Below, piece after piece: positions 16,009-25,233 of a stretch of 64,000 bases of DNA (positions within the stretch are counted from its first letter, which is position 1; each line of letters begins with the position of its first letter). The stretch is taken from positions 806,001 through 870,000 of the forward strand of contig CAVTRI010000001.1 of NCBI GenBank assembly GCA_963737075.1. Reading direction: 5' to 3'. A model generated the notes under the pieces. That model worked only from the letters and a program-made list of their open reading frames with translations, searched no databases and was not told the origin of the DNA. This stretch comes from CAVTRI01 sp963737075 (GTDB lineage: Bacteria > Actinomycetota > Acidimicrobiia > Acidimicrobiales > Palsa-688). Made by a program: the position numbers and the translations under genes.

Positions 16009-16782
16009 ATGGACACCATCATCGTGGACCGGGACGGTGGCGTCGCCACTGTCACCATCAACCGCCCCGAGAAGCTCAACGCCGCCGACGCCGCCACGTT
16101 CGCGAAGCTGGGAGAGGCGATTCGCGACGTGGGCGGCCGGTCCGAGGATCGGGTGCTTGTCTTGACCGGCGCCGGCCGGGCATTTTGCTCCGGAGCGGAT
16201 CTCACAAGCGTTGGCGGGGGTGATGAACGGCACGCATTGGAGGCGATGCGCGACGTCGGCGACACCGTCCTCTCCCTTCACCGACTGGCCAAGCCGACGA
16301 TCGCCAAGGTCAACGGCGTGGCAGCCGGCGCCGGCTGCAACCTGGCGCTCGGCTGCGACCTGGTTGTGGCCTCCGACGAGGCTCGTTTCTCCGAGATCTT
16401 CGCCCGCCGCGGGCTGACGATCGACGGGGGCGGAAGCTGGTTGCTGCCCCGGTTGGTCGGCCTGCACAAGGCCAAAGAGCTCGCCTTGCTGGCCGACATG
16501 TACAGCGCTGATGAGGCGGCAGCCATCGGCCTGGTCAATCGGGTGGTGCCCGCCGCGGACCTCGATGCGTTCGTCGCTGGTTGGGCGGCGCGGCTGGCCG
16601 GGGGGCCACCGCTTGCCCTTTCGATGACCAAGATGCTGCTCAATACCGGCCTGGCCCTTTCTATGGAGCAGGCCGTGGAGGCCGAGGCGCAGGCGCAGTC
16701 GGTCAACTTCAACACCGCGGACGTCCGCGAGGCGATGGCGGCGTTCAGGGAGAAGCGCGATCCAACCTTCCAGGGGCGCTAA
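16009..16782 (+). CDS. Enoyl-CoA hydratase/isomerase family protein (crotonase fold)
   Basis: The 257-residue protein has INRPEKLNA near the N-terminus, the oxyanion-hole segments GAGRAFCSGADL and KPTIAKVNGVAAGAGCNLAL, and the crotonase helical tail. It should act on acyl-CoA thioesters. The usual second catalytic glutamate region (RRGLTIDGGGSWLLPRLVG) has Asp in place of the second Glu, so hydratase versus isomerase activity is open. ATG 16009 gives the normal family length. It sits between yraN and comM, where no CoA enzyme is expected, and follows yraN by 25 bases. Confidence 0.9.
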   Translation: MDTIIVDRDGGVATVTINRPEKLNAADAATFAKLGEAIRDVGGRSEDRVLVLTGAGRAFCSGADLTSVGGGDERHALEAMRDVGDTVLSLHRLAKPTIAKVNGVAAGAGCNLALGCDLVVASDEARFSEIFARRGLTIDGGGSWLLPRLVGLHKAKELALLADMYSADEAAAIGLVNRVVPAADLDAFVAGWAARLAGGPPLALSMTKMLLNTGLALSMEQAVEAEAQAQSVNFNTADVREAMAAFREKRDPTFQGR

Positions 16783-16920
16783 CAACGCCCCGACCCCAGC
16801 ACCCCGGCCGGCGCCTTCGGGGGCGGTTACGGCGTCACAGCCGCTGCGTACGCTACCGATCGCGATCGGTGGCCGGCGTCACGGGCCCCTCCATACACGA
16901 ATGGCCGGGGGAGATGTCCC
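16783..16920. promoter_or_regulatory. comM upstream region with 16-bp palindrome
   Basis: The 138-base gap holds a perfect palindrome accgatcgcgatcggt at 16855-16870, with the direct repeat cggcgtcac on each side (16830-16838 and 16874-16882). This symmetry is typical of an operator for a dimeric repressor. A promoter for comM-dprA in this gap is likely but no clear -35/-10 pair is seen. Confidence 0.5.
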
Positions 16921-18447
16921 ATGCTCGCCACTGTCAAGTCCGCCACGCTCGTCGGCGTGTGCGGGGAGCCCATCACCGTAGAAGTCCACGTGTCCAACGG
17001 GCTGCCGTCGTTCGGAGTCGTTGGCCTGCCCGACGCGTCGTGCCGCGAGGCCCGGGACCGGGTCCGGGCGGCGATCCTCTCGAGCGGTCTGATCTGGCCG
17101 CAGCAGCGCGTCACCGTCAATCTGGCGCCGTCCAGCGTCCGTAAGGGCGGTGGTGCGGGGCTCGATCTCCCCATCGCGGTGGCCATCCTGGCCGCCTCAG
17201 GGCAGCTGCGAGCGGACGACGTCGCCGGCCTGGCATTCCTCGGGGAGCTGGGGCTGGACGGCGGCATCCGTACCGTGCCTGGCGTCTTGCCGCTCGTGGA
17301 CGCTCTCGCGGCAGGCACGGTCGTGGTGCCCTCGGCGTGCGCCGCCGAAGCCAACCTGGTGCACCGCCAGCGCGTCCACATCGCGTCGAGCCTGCGGGCG
17401 TTGGTCGCGGCACTGCGAGGCGACGAGCCATGGCCGCAGCCGACGGCGCGCCAGGCGACGGCCACCGACGAGCCGGTGGCGGATCTCGCAGACGTTCGGG
17501 GCCAGCCGGTAGGACGCCTGGCTGTCGAGGTGGCCGCGGCCGGAGGTCATCACCTGCTGCTCTGCGGGCCGCCCGGAGCCGGGAAGACGATGCTGGCCGA
17601 GCGGCTGCCCGGGTTGCTGCCGCTGCTGAGCCCTGACGAGGCGCTGGAGGTGACCCGGATCCATTCGGCAGCCGGCCTCAAGTTGCCGGCGGGTGCGTTG
17701 ATCCGCCGGCCTCCGTTCAGGGCCCCGCACCACAGCGCGTCCACGGTCTCGCTCGTGGGGGGTGGCACGGCGAGGATGCGCCCCGGAGAGATCTCCTGCG
17801 CCCATTTGGGCGTGTTGTTCCTCGACGAGCTGGGGGAGTTCGCGAGCGACGCGCTTGACACGCTCCGCCAGCCCCTGGAGGCGGGCGAGGTGCTCGTCTG
17901 CCGCTCACGAGCCAGCGTCACCTTTCCCGCTCGGTTTCTGCTTGTCGCCGCCACCAATCCCTGCCCCTGCGGCGGAGACGGGAGTCCGGGAGGGTGCCGT
18001 TGCAGCGACACCGTTCGCTTCCGCTACGCGTCGCGGATGTCCGGCCCGTTGCTCGATCGGTTCGACCTGCGGGTGCTGGTGGAACGTCCCGATGTCAGCG
18101 AGCTGCTCGGGAGAAGCCATGACAGTCCGGCCGAGCCGTCATCGCTGGTCGCAGCCCGGGTGGCTGCTGCCCGGCGCGTCGCCACGGCACGAGGCATGGC
18201 AACCAACGCGGACATTCCCGGAGCCCGCCTCGACGAGTTTGCCCCGCTCCAACCTGCGGCGCGGCGGGTGCTCGAGGTGCAGCTGCGGCAGGGTCGCCTG
18301 TCGGCGCGGGGCCTGCATCGCGTCCGCCGTGTCGCCCGCACGTTCGCCGACCTCCGTGGCGAGCAGGGTCCGGTCAGCGAAGAAGACGTCTACGGCGCGC
18401 TCGCGCTCCGGGCGGAGCCGTTCTTGCCTGCTCACGCAGCCTCGTGA
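16921..18447 (+). CDS. ComM/YifB-family AAA+ ATPase (Mg chelatase-like)
   Basis: The 508-residue protein has the Lon-protease-like N-terminal domain, then a AAA+ module with Walker A GPPGAGKTMLAERLPGLLP (near residue 217), HSAAGL, the RAPHHSAS motif, Walker B GVLFLDELGEF and NPCPCGG. The C-terminus is the Mg-chelatase-type lid. ComM is a helicase that promotes branch migration during natural transformation in Vibrio and Haemophilus; many non-competent bacteria keep it. GGGGGAG lies upstream of ATG 16921. It overlaps dprA in a GTGA, so the pair forms a DNA-uptake or recombination unit. Confidence 0.94.
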   Translation: MLATVKSATLVGVCGEPITVEVHVSNGLPSFGVVGLPDASCREARDRVRAAILSSGLIWPQQRVTVNLAPSSVRKGGGAGLDLPIAVAILAASGQLRADDVAGLAFLGELGLDGGIRTVPGVLPLVDALAAGTVVVPSACAAEANLVHRQRVHIASSLRALVAALRGDEPWPQPTARQATATDEPVADLADVRGQPVGRLAVEVAAAGGHHLLLCGPPGAGKTMLAERLPGLLPLLSPDEALEVTRIHSAAGLKLPAGALIRRPPFRAPHHSASTVSLVGGGTARMRPGEISCAHLGVLFLDELGEFASDALDTLRQPLEAGEVLVCRSRASVTFPARFLLVAATNPCPCGGDGSPGGCRCSDTVRFRYASRMSGPLLDRFDLRVLVERPDVSELLGRSHDSPAEPSSLVAARVAAARRVATARGMATNADIPGARLDEFAPLQPAARRVLEVQLRQGRLSARGLHRVRRVARTFADLRGEQGPVSEEDVYGALALRAEPFLPAHAAS

Positions 18448-19700
18448 GCCGCCCGGAAGCGGCATTCGCCGCCGCGCTCAGTGCCCTGCCCGGCATGGGG
18501 CCGACCCGGCTGGCAGGCCTGCTCGACCGGCTCGCCCCGAGCGAGGCCTGGGCGGCAGTGCTCGACAGGCGGATCACGCGCCAGCCAGCTGATGACGCAC
18601 CCCGGCTGCCGCTCGCGGCGACGCTCGGCGCGGTGGGGCCTCGGGGCGGCGGTGGGGTGGGAGGCCGGGGTCGGGGCGGCGGTGGGGTGGGAGGCCGGGG
18701 TCGGGGCGGCGGTGATTGGGCGGACAGCGCGTTGCCCGCCGCGGTCGAACGCATGGCGGAGCAGCTTCAGCAAACAGGTGTTCAGGTCACCTGGCGGGGG
18801 TGTCCCGATTACCCCTCCCGGCTCGTCGAGGATCCACAGCCGCCCGGGGTGCTGTTCTGGCGGGGGGACCTGAGATGGCTGTCAGGCCCTTGCGTGGCGG
18901 TCGTCGGCACCCGAAGCTGCACCCCTGACGGCGCCCGCGTGGCTTTCGAGATGGGACGGGACCTCGCCGCTGCGGGGGTAGTCGTCTTGTCGGGGCTGGC
19001 GCTCGGCATCGACGGGTCCGCCCACGCCGGTGTGCTCCACGCCCTCGGCCACGGCCCTGCCCGGCACCAGGCCGTGCCCGGTCCGGTCGCCGGCCCGGTC
19101 GGCGTGGCCGCCAGCGGGCCAGACGTCGTCTATCCCCGACAGCACGCACGGCTATGGGAAGAGGTCGCCCGTGCCGGCGCCATCCTCTCGGAAGTGCCGC
19201 CCGGCCGTCCTCCCGCGGCCTGGCGGTTCCCGGCTCGCAACCGGTTGATCGCCGCCTTGGCGCACCTCGTCGTGGTCGTGGAGTCCCACAACCGGGGAGG
19301 GTCCCTCATCACAGCCGAGGCCGCCATCGCCCGGGGCATCGACGTGCGAGCGGTGCCCGGACCTGTCCGGGGCCCCGCCAGCGCCGGCACCAACCAGCTT
19401 CTGACCGATGGCCCGGGACCTGTCCGTAACGCCCAGGATATCCTCGATGCGCTCGGATTTGTGCTGCCGGGCCCCGAGCGCGGACGTCGGAGCCGAGCCC
19501 CGTCGGTGGGGTGGGAAGCGCAGGGGCAGGCAGGCCCCGAGGGGGCCGTGCTGGCGACGCTCGGGACCCGACCGTCAACGGTGGGGACGATCGCCGCCCG
19601 CAGCGGGTTGCCGATCCCTTCCACCGCCGAAGCCCTCTACCGCCTCCAAGTCGCAGGCCTGGTGCGGCGCCACGGCGACTGGTGGACCAGTGACACGTGA
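18444..19700 (+). CDS. dprA: DNA-processing protein DprA
   Basis: The 418-residue protein carries an N-terminal helix-hairpin region (LPGMGPTRLAGLLDRL), then the Rossmann-like DprA core with GTRSCTPDGAR, VVLSGLALGIDGSAH, the FPARNRLIAAL motif, VVESHNRGGSLITAE and PGPVRGPASAGTNQLL, then a C-terminal winged helix. DprA loads RecA on single-stranded DNA during transformation. An in-frame Gly/Arg/Val insert of three partial 10-residue repeats (about residues 67-90) separates the N-terminal and Rossmann parts. GTG 18444 overlaps the comM stop. Confidence 0.94.
   Translation: MSRPEAAFAAALSALPGMGPTRLAGLLDRLAPSEAWAAVLDRRITRQPADDAPRLPLAATLGAVGPRGGGGVGGRGRGGGGVGGRGRGGGDWADSALPAAVERMAEQLQQTGVQVTWRGCPDYPSRLVEDPQPPGVLFWRGDLRWLSGPCVAVVGTRSCTPDGARVAFEMGRDLAAAGVVVLSGLALGIDGSAHAGVLHALGHGPARHQAVPGPVAGPVGVAASGPDVVYPRQHARLWEEVARAGAILSEVPPGRPPAAWRFPARNRLIAALAHLVVVVESHNRGGSLITAEAAIARGIDVRAVPGPVRGPASAGTNQLLTDGPGPVRNAQDILDALGFVLPGPERGRRSRAPSVGWEAQGQAGPEGAVLATLGTRPSTVGTIAARSGLPIPSTAEALYRLQVAGLVRRHGDWWTSDT
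18641..18714 (+). repeat. 30-bp tandem repeat (about 2.5 copies) inside dprA
   Basis: Copies at 18641-18670 and 18671-18700 are identical; a partial third runs to 18714. The unit starts tcggggcggcggtggggtgg. It encodes a 10-residue Gly/Arg/Val repeat and keeps the frame. Confidence 0.95.
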
Positions 19701-19811
19701 TTGGCGGCCGCGAAACGACTCCCGGGTGCACTACGCTGGCCGCCCGGTTCCCGGCAGGCGGGACCCAGCACACCCCGAGCAGACCCACGGTCGTCGCCGC
19801 TGGCGGCGCGA

Positions 19812-19833
19812 TTGCTCGGGAACGGACGAGCAA
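19812..19833 (+). promoter_or_regulatory. Hairpin in rpsB leader
   Basis: ttgctcg (19812-19818) pairs with cgagcaa (19827-19833) around an eight-base loop, just before the rpsB ribosome binding site. The 151-base gap after dprA is a plausible leader. Autoregulation by S2 is known in enterobacteria; here it is only a possibility. Confidence 0.4.
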
Positions 19834-19851
19834 CCGATGGGAGCACAAAGC

Positions 19852-20907
19852 ATGGCTGTCGTGACGATGAGGCAACTGCTGGAGGCCGGCGTCCATTTCG
19901 GTCACCAGACTCGGCGGTGGAACCCGAAGATGAAGAGATTCATCTTCGGTGAGCGCAACGGCATTTACATCATCGATCTCAAGCAGACCCTCGAGCGGAT
20001 CGAGGTCGCTTACTCCTTCGCGCGGGATCTTGTGGCCGACGGGGGCACGATCCTGTTCGTCGGGACCAAGAAGCAGACGCAAGGTCCGATCGCCCACTAC
20101 GCCCAACAGTGCGGGATGCCCTATGTCAACGAGCGTTGGCTTGGCGGGATGCTCACGAACTTCTCCACCATCGTCAGCCGGGTGAAGAAGATGCAGGAGT
20201 ACGAGCGTATGCGGGCTGCGGGCGATTTCGAGGCTATGCCAAAGAAAGAGGCTCTCATTCTGACCCGAGAGCTCGACAAGCTGGAGCGCAACCTCGGCGG
20301 GATTCGCAACATGTCCCGCCCTCCCGACGCGGTGTTCGTCATCGACACCAAGAAGGAGCACATCGCAGTCACCGAAGCCAACAAGCTCGGCCTCCCGATC
20401 GTCGCCGTGGTCGACACCAACTGTGACCCCGACCTGATTCAGTACGTGATCCCGGGCAACGACGACGCGATCCGAGCCGGGACGTTGCTGTGCCGGGTGG
20501 TTGCGGATGCTGTGGAGGAGGGCCGGTTTATCGCCTCGCGGCGTGCTGCCCGGGCGGGTGGTACCGCAGAGGCGGTTCCCGCCGGACCGCCGGCGTTCGA
20601 CCCCGAGGAGGAAGCCCGCCGCGCAGGGCAGCAGCGGGAGGCCCGCCGCCAAGCCGCGCTTCAGCAAGCCGAGCGCGAGGCCCGGCTGTCCGCCGTTCAG
20701 CGGGCCTCCGAGCAAAGAGCCGAGCCGGAGGCGGCGGCGCCGGCACCCGCATCTCCACCGCCCGCTGGAGGTCCAGCGCCCGCGGGGTCTCCAGAGCCTG
20801 CCGGGTCTGAGTCTGCCGCCGAGGCGTCGGCAGGGGCACCGGAAGCCGCCCCTTCTGAGACGGTCGCTCGCGCCGACGCCGAGCCGACCGCAGCCACCGA
20901 CCAGTAG
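19852..20907 (+). CDS. rpsB: 30S ribosomal protein S2 with long C-terminal tail
   Basis: The core reads MAVVTMRQLLEAGVHFGHQ, then WNPKMKRFIFGERNGI and LGGMLTNF, all standard S2. ATG 19852 matches the family start; an ATG 15 bases upstream is in frame but adds residues not normally present. The product is 351 residues, about 100 more than usual. The tail after about residue 235 is Ala/Pro/Glu-rich with short repeats (PAGG, PAGS) and looks disordered. Similar acidic tails occur on S2 of several actinobacteria. rpsB-tsf-pyrH-frr is the standard order. Confidence 0.95.
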   Translation: MAVVTMRQLLEAGVHFGHQTRRWNPKMKRFIFGERNGIYIIDLKQTLERIEVAYSFARDLVADGGTILFVGTKKQTQGPIAHYAQQCGMPYVNERWLGGMLTNFSTIVSRVKKMQEYERMRAAGDFEAMPKKEALILTRELDKLERNLGGIRNMSRPPDAVFVIDTKKEHIAVTEANKLGLPIVAVVDTNCDPDLIQYVIPGNDDAIRAGTLLCRVVADAVEEGRFIASRRAARAGGTAEAVPAGPPAFDPEEEARRAGQQREARRQAALQQAEREARLSAVQRASEQRAEPEAAAPAPASPPPAGGPAPAGSPEPAGSESAAEASAGAPEAAPSETVARADAEPTAATDQ

Positions 20908-20919
20908 AGGACCGCACAC

Positions 20920-21723
20920 ATGGCAGCAATCACCGCCCAACAAGTGAAGGCGCTTCGCGACGCGACCGGCGCCGGGATGATGGACGCAAAACGCGCCCTG
21001 ACCGACAACGACGGGGATTTCGACGCCGCGACCCGCTGGCTTCGAGAGCGGGGCCTCGGCAAGGCGGCCGAACGCAGTGGTAGGGACGCCGCCGACGGCG
21101 CGATCGCGGTGGTCGTCGACGGCCGGGTTGGCGCGCTCGTGGAGCTGAGGGCGGAAACCGACTTTGGTGCCAAGTCGCCGCAGTTTGTCAACCTTGTCGA
21201 CGAGATGGCCTCAGCGGTCGCCAAGGACGGGGAGGGGGCGCTCGACGCGTTCGGTGAGGCCATCGATGACCTCAAGGTGACGTTGAAAGAAAACGTTGCC
21301 CTCGGCAAGGTCGTCCGCTACGAGGCACCGACAGGCCACATCCTGGAGCGCTACCTCCACGTGCAAAACGACCGCGGGGTCAACGGGGTCCTCGTCGAAC
21401 TCGACGGGGGCAGCACGGAGTTGGCCCACGACATCGCCGTGCACATCGCGTTTGGCCGGCCGGGATACGTGACCCGAGACGAGGTCCCCAGCCAGGAGAT
21501 CGACGCCGAGCGGCACGCCTTGGAGGCGGAGTCGCGCAACCAGGGCAAGCCCGAGCAGGCGCTCGCGAAAATTGTCGACGGGCGTCTGACCGGCTGGTAC
21601 AAGCGGGTTCCCGGCGGGGTCCTGCTGGACCAGCCCTACGCGAAGGACGACAAGCAGACCGTGGCTCAGGTACTCGGCGGTGCACACGTCGTCCGCTTCG
21701 CCCAGGCCTCGACCGGGGGCTGA
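20920..21723 (+). CDS. tsf: Translation elongation factor Ts
   Basis: The 267-residue protein has the N-terminal UBA-like helix bundle (VKALRDATGAGMMDAKRAL) and the two core subdomains that bind EF-Tu. It exchanges GDP for GTP on EF-Tu. The conserved TDFVA(R/K)N segment reads TDFGAKS here, with Val to Gly and Asn to Ser changes close to the EF-Tu contact. AGAGGA upstream supports ATG 20920. It follows rpsB by 12 bases. Confidence 0.95.
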   Translation: MAAITAQQVKALRDATGAGMMDAKRALTDNDGDFDAATRWLRERGLGKAAERSGRDAADGAIAVVVDGRVGALVELRAETDFGAKSPQFVNLVDEMASAVAKDGEGALDAFGEAIDDLKVTLKENVALGKVVRYEAPTGHILERYLHVQNDRGVNGVLVELDGGSTELAHDIAVHIAFGRPGYVTRDEVPSQEIDAERHALEAESRNQGKPEQALAKIVDGRLTGWYKRVPGGVLLDQPYAKDDKQTVAQVLGGAHVVRFAQASTGG

Positions 21724-21782
21724 CGCCACCGGCGGGGGCTATCGACCGCTCCGCCCGCGCGGCAGCACTACCGTGGAGGGTC

Positions 21783-22526
21783 GTGGCTTCCGCCGTCAGC
21801 CAAGCGCAACCACCGTGGAAGCGGGTCGTCCTCAAGCTCTCGGGCGAGGCGTTCGCCAGTGAGGCGGCTGACGAGACCATCGACGGTGCCGTGGTCGAGC
21901 GCATCGCCAAGGAGCTGGCCGAGGTCCGGCGGGACCTCGGCACTGAGGTGGCGGTCGTCGTCGGCGGAGGCAACATCTGGCGGGGCGAGACGGGTTCGGC
22001 CACAGGCATGGACCGGGCGACCGCCGACTACATGGGCATGCTGGCCACAGTCATCAACGCCTTGGCCCTTCGCGATGCTCTGGAGCGTCAGCACCAGCCG
22101 ACCCGGGTGCAGACCGCTATCGGCATGTCCCAGCTGGCCGAGCCGTACATCCGCCTACGAGCGATGCGCCACCTCGAAAAAGGGCGGGTGGTGGTGTTCG
22201 CCGCAGGAACCGGCAACCCGTTCTTCACCACCGACACCGCCGGCGCGCTTCGCGCGATCGAGATCGAAGCCGACGTCCTGCTCAAGGGCACCCACGGGGC
22301 GGTTGACGGGGTGTACGACGCCGACCCCCGGGAGCATGCCTCGGCCCGCAAGCTGGACATGTTGACCTTCGACGAGATCATCACCAAGCAGCTCAGGGTG
22401 ATGGATCTGACCGCTATCACGCTCTGTCGAGAGAACAACCTGCCTATCCATGTCTTTTCGATCATGGAACCCGGCGCGTTGCGGCGCGCCCTCCAGGGTG
22501 AGCCGATCGGTACGCTCATCCGGTGA
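21783..22526 (+). CDS. pyrH: UMP kinase
   Basis: The 247-residue protein has the amino-acid-kinase fold motifs VVLKLSGEAF, VVVGGGNIWRG, MDRATADYMGMLATVINALAL and TTDTAGALRAIEIEADVLLKGT. It phosphorylates UMP to UDP. GTG 21783 lies after a GGAGGG. It overlaps frr in a GTGATG. Confidence 0.96.
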   Translation: MASAVSQAQPPWKRVVLKLSGEAFASEAADETIDGAVVERIAKELAEVRRDLGTEVAVVVGGGNIWRGETGSATGMDRATADYMGMLATVINALALRDALERQHQPTRVQTAIGMSQLAEPYIRLRAMRHLEKGRVVVFAAGTGNPFFTTDTAGALRAIEIEADVLLKGTHGAVDGVYDADPREHASARKLDMLTFDEIITKQLRVMDLTAITLCRENNLPIHVFSIMEPGALRRALQGEPIGTLIR

Positions 22527-23098
22527 TGGAGGACGAGGGGTTTGTCGACGCGGTCCTCGAGGACAGTCGGGACAAGATGACTCGCGCCCTGGAGCACACG
22601 CGTAACGAGATGGCGACCATCCGCACCGGTCGGGCGGCGCCGGCGCTGGTGGAGAAGCTGCGGGTGGACTACTACGGCTCGGAGGTCCCGCTGCAGCAGC
22701 TGGCCGGCATCCAGGTGCCGGAAGCGAAGCTCATGATTATTACCCCGTACGACAAAGGGGCGTTGAAAGCGATCGAGAAAGCCATCCAGAACTCCGACCT
22801 CGGAGTGAACCCCACCAACGACGGGGCCGTGATCCGACTCACTTTCCCTCCGCTTACCGAGGAGCGCCGCCGAGCGATGGTGAAGGTTGCGCACGCCAAG
22901 GCAGAGGAGGGCCGCGTAGCCGTCCGCAACCTGCGGCGCGGCGCGCGCAAGGACCTCGAAGCGTTAGAAAAGGATGGGGACATCTCGTCGGACGAGCTCG
23001 ACAGAGCCGAAAAAGATTTGGAGCGCACGACGCACGAATTCGTCGCCGATATCGACCGGGTACTGCGCAACAAGGAAGACGAGCTACTCGCCGTGTGA
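22523..23098 (+). CDS. frr: Ribosome recycling factor
   Basis: The 191-residue protein shows the RRF pattern with RTGRAAPALVEKLRVDYYG, PLQQLAGIQVPE and TEERRRAMVK. It splits post-termination ribosomes with EF-G. The start may be GTG 22523, which overlaps the pyrH stop, or the immediately following ATG 22526. Both give the same fold, and I list the longer one. Confidence 0.96.
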   Translation: MMEDEGFVDAVLEDSRDKMTRALEHTRNEMATIRTGRAAPALVEKLRVDYYGSEVPLQQLAGIQVPEAKLMIITPYDKGALKAIEKAIQNSDLGVNPTNDGAVIRLTFPPLTEERRRAMVKVAHAKAEEGRVAVRNLRRGARKDLEALEKDGDISSDELDRAEKDLERTTHEFVADIDRVLRNKEDELLAV

Positions 23099-23152
23099 CA
23101 CCGCACCTTGCCAGGGGAGGCCAAACGAAGGCGCGGAGCGAGGAGACAACTA

Positions 23153-25223
23153 GTGGCAAACCAGGAAAGCGGCCGGGAAGAACGCAGAACAGACCGCCAG
23201 GAGGGAGTGCGGATCATCGCGGCCGAAGAGGCTCAAGCCGCTCTCGAGGCCGGGCAGGCTGCCGGCCGGCGGGCCGAGGACCAGCTGCGTTTCGGCGACG
23301 TACCGCCCGCGCCCACCGGTCCTCGTCCCCAGCACCGCTTCCCCATGCCCGAATCGGTGGACCCCGCCGCGGTACCTCGCCCGTCGCCAGCCAGCCCGGC
23401 GACGCCTCTCGATCGGCCCTCGGTGGCGCGCGGCGCCCGAGCGGTCAGCGCCGACGAAGCCCACGACCCGCGTCCGTGGGACGTTCGGCAGTCCGACGCG
23501 GCCATGGCCGCCGAAGAGGATCCGTCAGGATTCGCCGCGGAGGCGGGCGGAACGCAGGGGGGCCGCACCGACGACTCGGGGGCGGGCGAGAAAGCTCCTG
23601 TCTGGCCGGCGACGGCCCCCGCGCCCGCGGTCGCCGACCCGGCCCTTGAGCACCAGGAGCTGACCGTTGAACCCGAGCCGACAGAGCCACAGCCGATCGC
23701 AAGGGTGGATGAGCCGGCGGCCGCCGAGCCGGCGGAGGCCCCGCCTGATCCGGTGCCGCCACCGCCCGCTCCCCGGTCCAGCTGGGATGACCCATCCGCC
23801 CGCCCGTGGGCGACCGGCGCTTCGGCACCTCCGCCCCCGCCGTGGGAGCTCGCACGCATGGACAACCCCGACGCGCCACCCGCGGTCGCCCCTGACCCTG
23901 AACCCGACCCTGACCCCGACCCCGAGCCCGCACAGGAGGCCATCACCATGAGCGGAGGCTCCGGCACCGACATGCCGCACTGGACCGACCCCCCGACCGG
24001 CGAAGTGCCGAAGATCCTGGCCGGCGAGCCAGAGGAAGAAGAGGACATGGCCGCGTGGCGCGCCCTCGGTAGCCGGGGGGTGCGCTGGAGAGACGAGGGC
24101 GACGACTGGGACGACGCCCCACTCGAGGACCTCGGCGACGAGGAAACCCGGGTGGGCGCGTTCAGACACCTCGCGGTCGGAGCATTCCGACCTTTACTCG
24201 TTCGACGAGGACTTCTCCCGACTGGAAGAGGAGCGTTCGGGGGCGCACGCCGTCGTCGACGACTCCGTCGAAACCGAGTACGAGGAGGAGGAGGAAGAGG
24301 AGCACGTCGATGTCTCCGACCCACAGGTCGTGGGGGTCGGTTCCTCCTTCGGGCAGGCCCCCCCAACTGAGCCCCGACCGACGCCGCCCATCGGCGCCGG
24401 CGGCCCCCCGGCCGGCGAAGCGCCCGGGGACCTGACCAACCGGATCATCGTTGGTGTGGGCCTGTTGGCGCTGCTGTTCATCGCCTGGGCCGTCGGCCCC
24501 AAAGCCCTGGTCGTCTTTGCGGCCGCCGTCATCGTGGCATCCAGCGCTGAGGCCTACGGGATGCTGCAACGTTCCGGGTTCCGGCCAGCGACGCTGCTCG
24601 CCTTGGTGGTAGCGGGCGGGACGGTTCTCGGCGCTTACTGGAAAGGCCTGGAAGCCCTCCCCCTGGGCTGTGCGCTCCTGTTCGCCGGCAGCATGTTGTG
24701 GTACCTCCTCGGCATCGTCGAGGCCAGGCCGCTGGCCAACGTGGCGGTCACCACCATGACGTATCTGTGGATCGGGCTCCTCGGTTCGTTCGCCGCACTG
24801 CTGCTCAGGCAGCCGAACGGGGCCGGTCTTTTTGTGGGGCCCGTGTTCTGCGCCGTGGCGGCCGACATCGCCGCTTTCCTGGTCGGTGGCCGCCTCGGCT
24901 CGAGGCCGCTGGCTCCCAACATCAGCCCTTCCAAGACCATCGAGGGTGTGATCGCCGGGCTGGTCGCCGCGATCGTCGTCGGTGCCATCATCGGGAAGGA
25001 AGTCACGCCGTGGGGCGGGACTCGGCATGGGCTGGTCCTCGGGCTCGTTGTGGGGATCGTGGCGCCCGTCGGCGACCTGTTCGAGTCCATGGTCAAGCGA
25101 GATCTCAACATCAAGGACTCCGGATCGGCGCTACCCGGCCATGGAGGGCTCCTAGACCGTTTCGACTCGATACTCCTTGTCCTCCCAGCCGCCTACTACT
25201 TGGCGTTCTGGTTCCATCTCTGA
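23153..25223 (+). CDS. cdsA: Phosphatidate cytidylyltransferase with about 425-residue N-terminal extension (+1 frameshift near 24164)
   Basis: The C-terminal part has eight or so membrane helices and the CDP-diglyceride synthase signature KRDLNIKDSGSALPGHGG then LDRFD. It makes CDP-diacylglycerol from phosphatidate and CTP. Upstream in another frame runs a hydrophilic Pro/Ala/Glu-rich stretch from GTG 23153 (GCGAGGAGACA before it), with EGVRIIAAEEAQAALEAG and PPTGEVPKILAG. Dropping one base at about 24164 joins them as VGAFDTSRSEHSDLYSFDED, giving 689 residues. Acidimicrobial CdsA proteins often carry such an extension, which supports one gene. The frame shift is probably an error. The extension's role is unknown. 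The dxr start follows by ten bases. Confidence 0.88.
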
Positions 25224-25233
25224 CGAGCGGCCG

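Noticed and set aside
23108..24370. Independent proline-rich protein upstream of cdsA
   Set aside because: Removing one base joins it smoothly to CdsA, and related CdsA proteins have such extensions.
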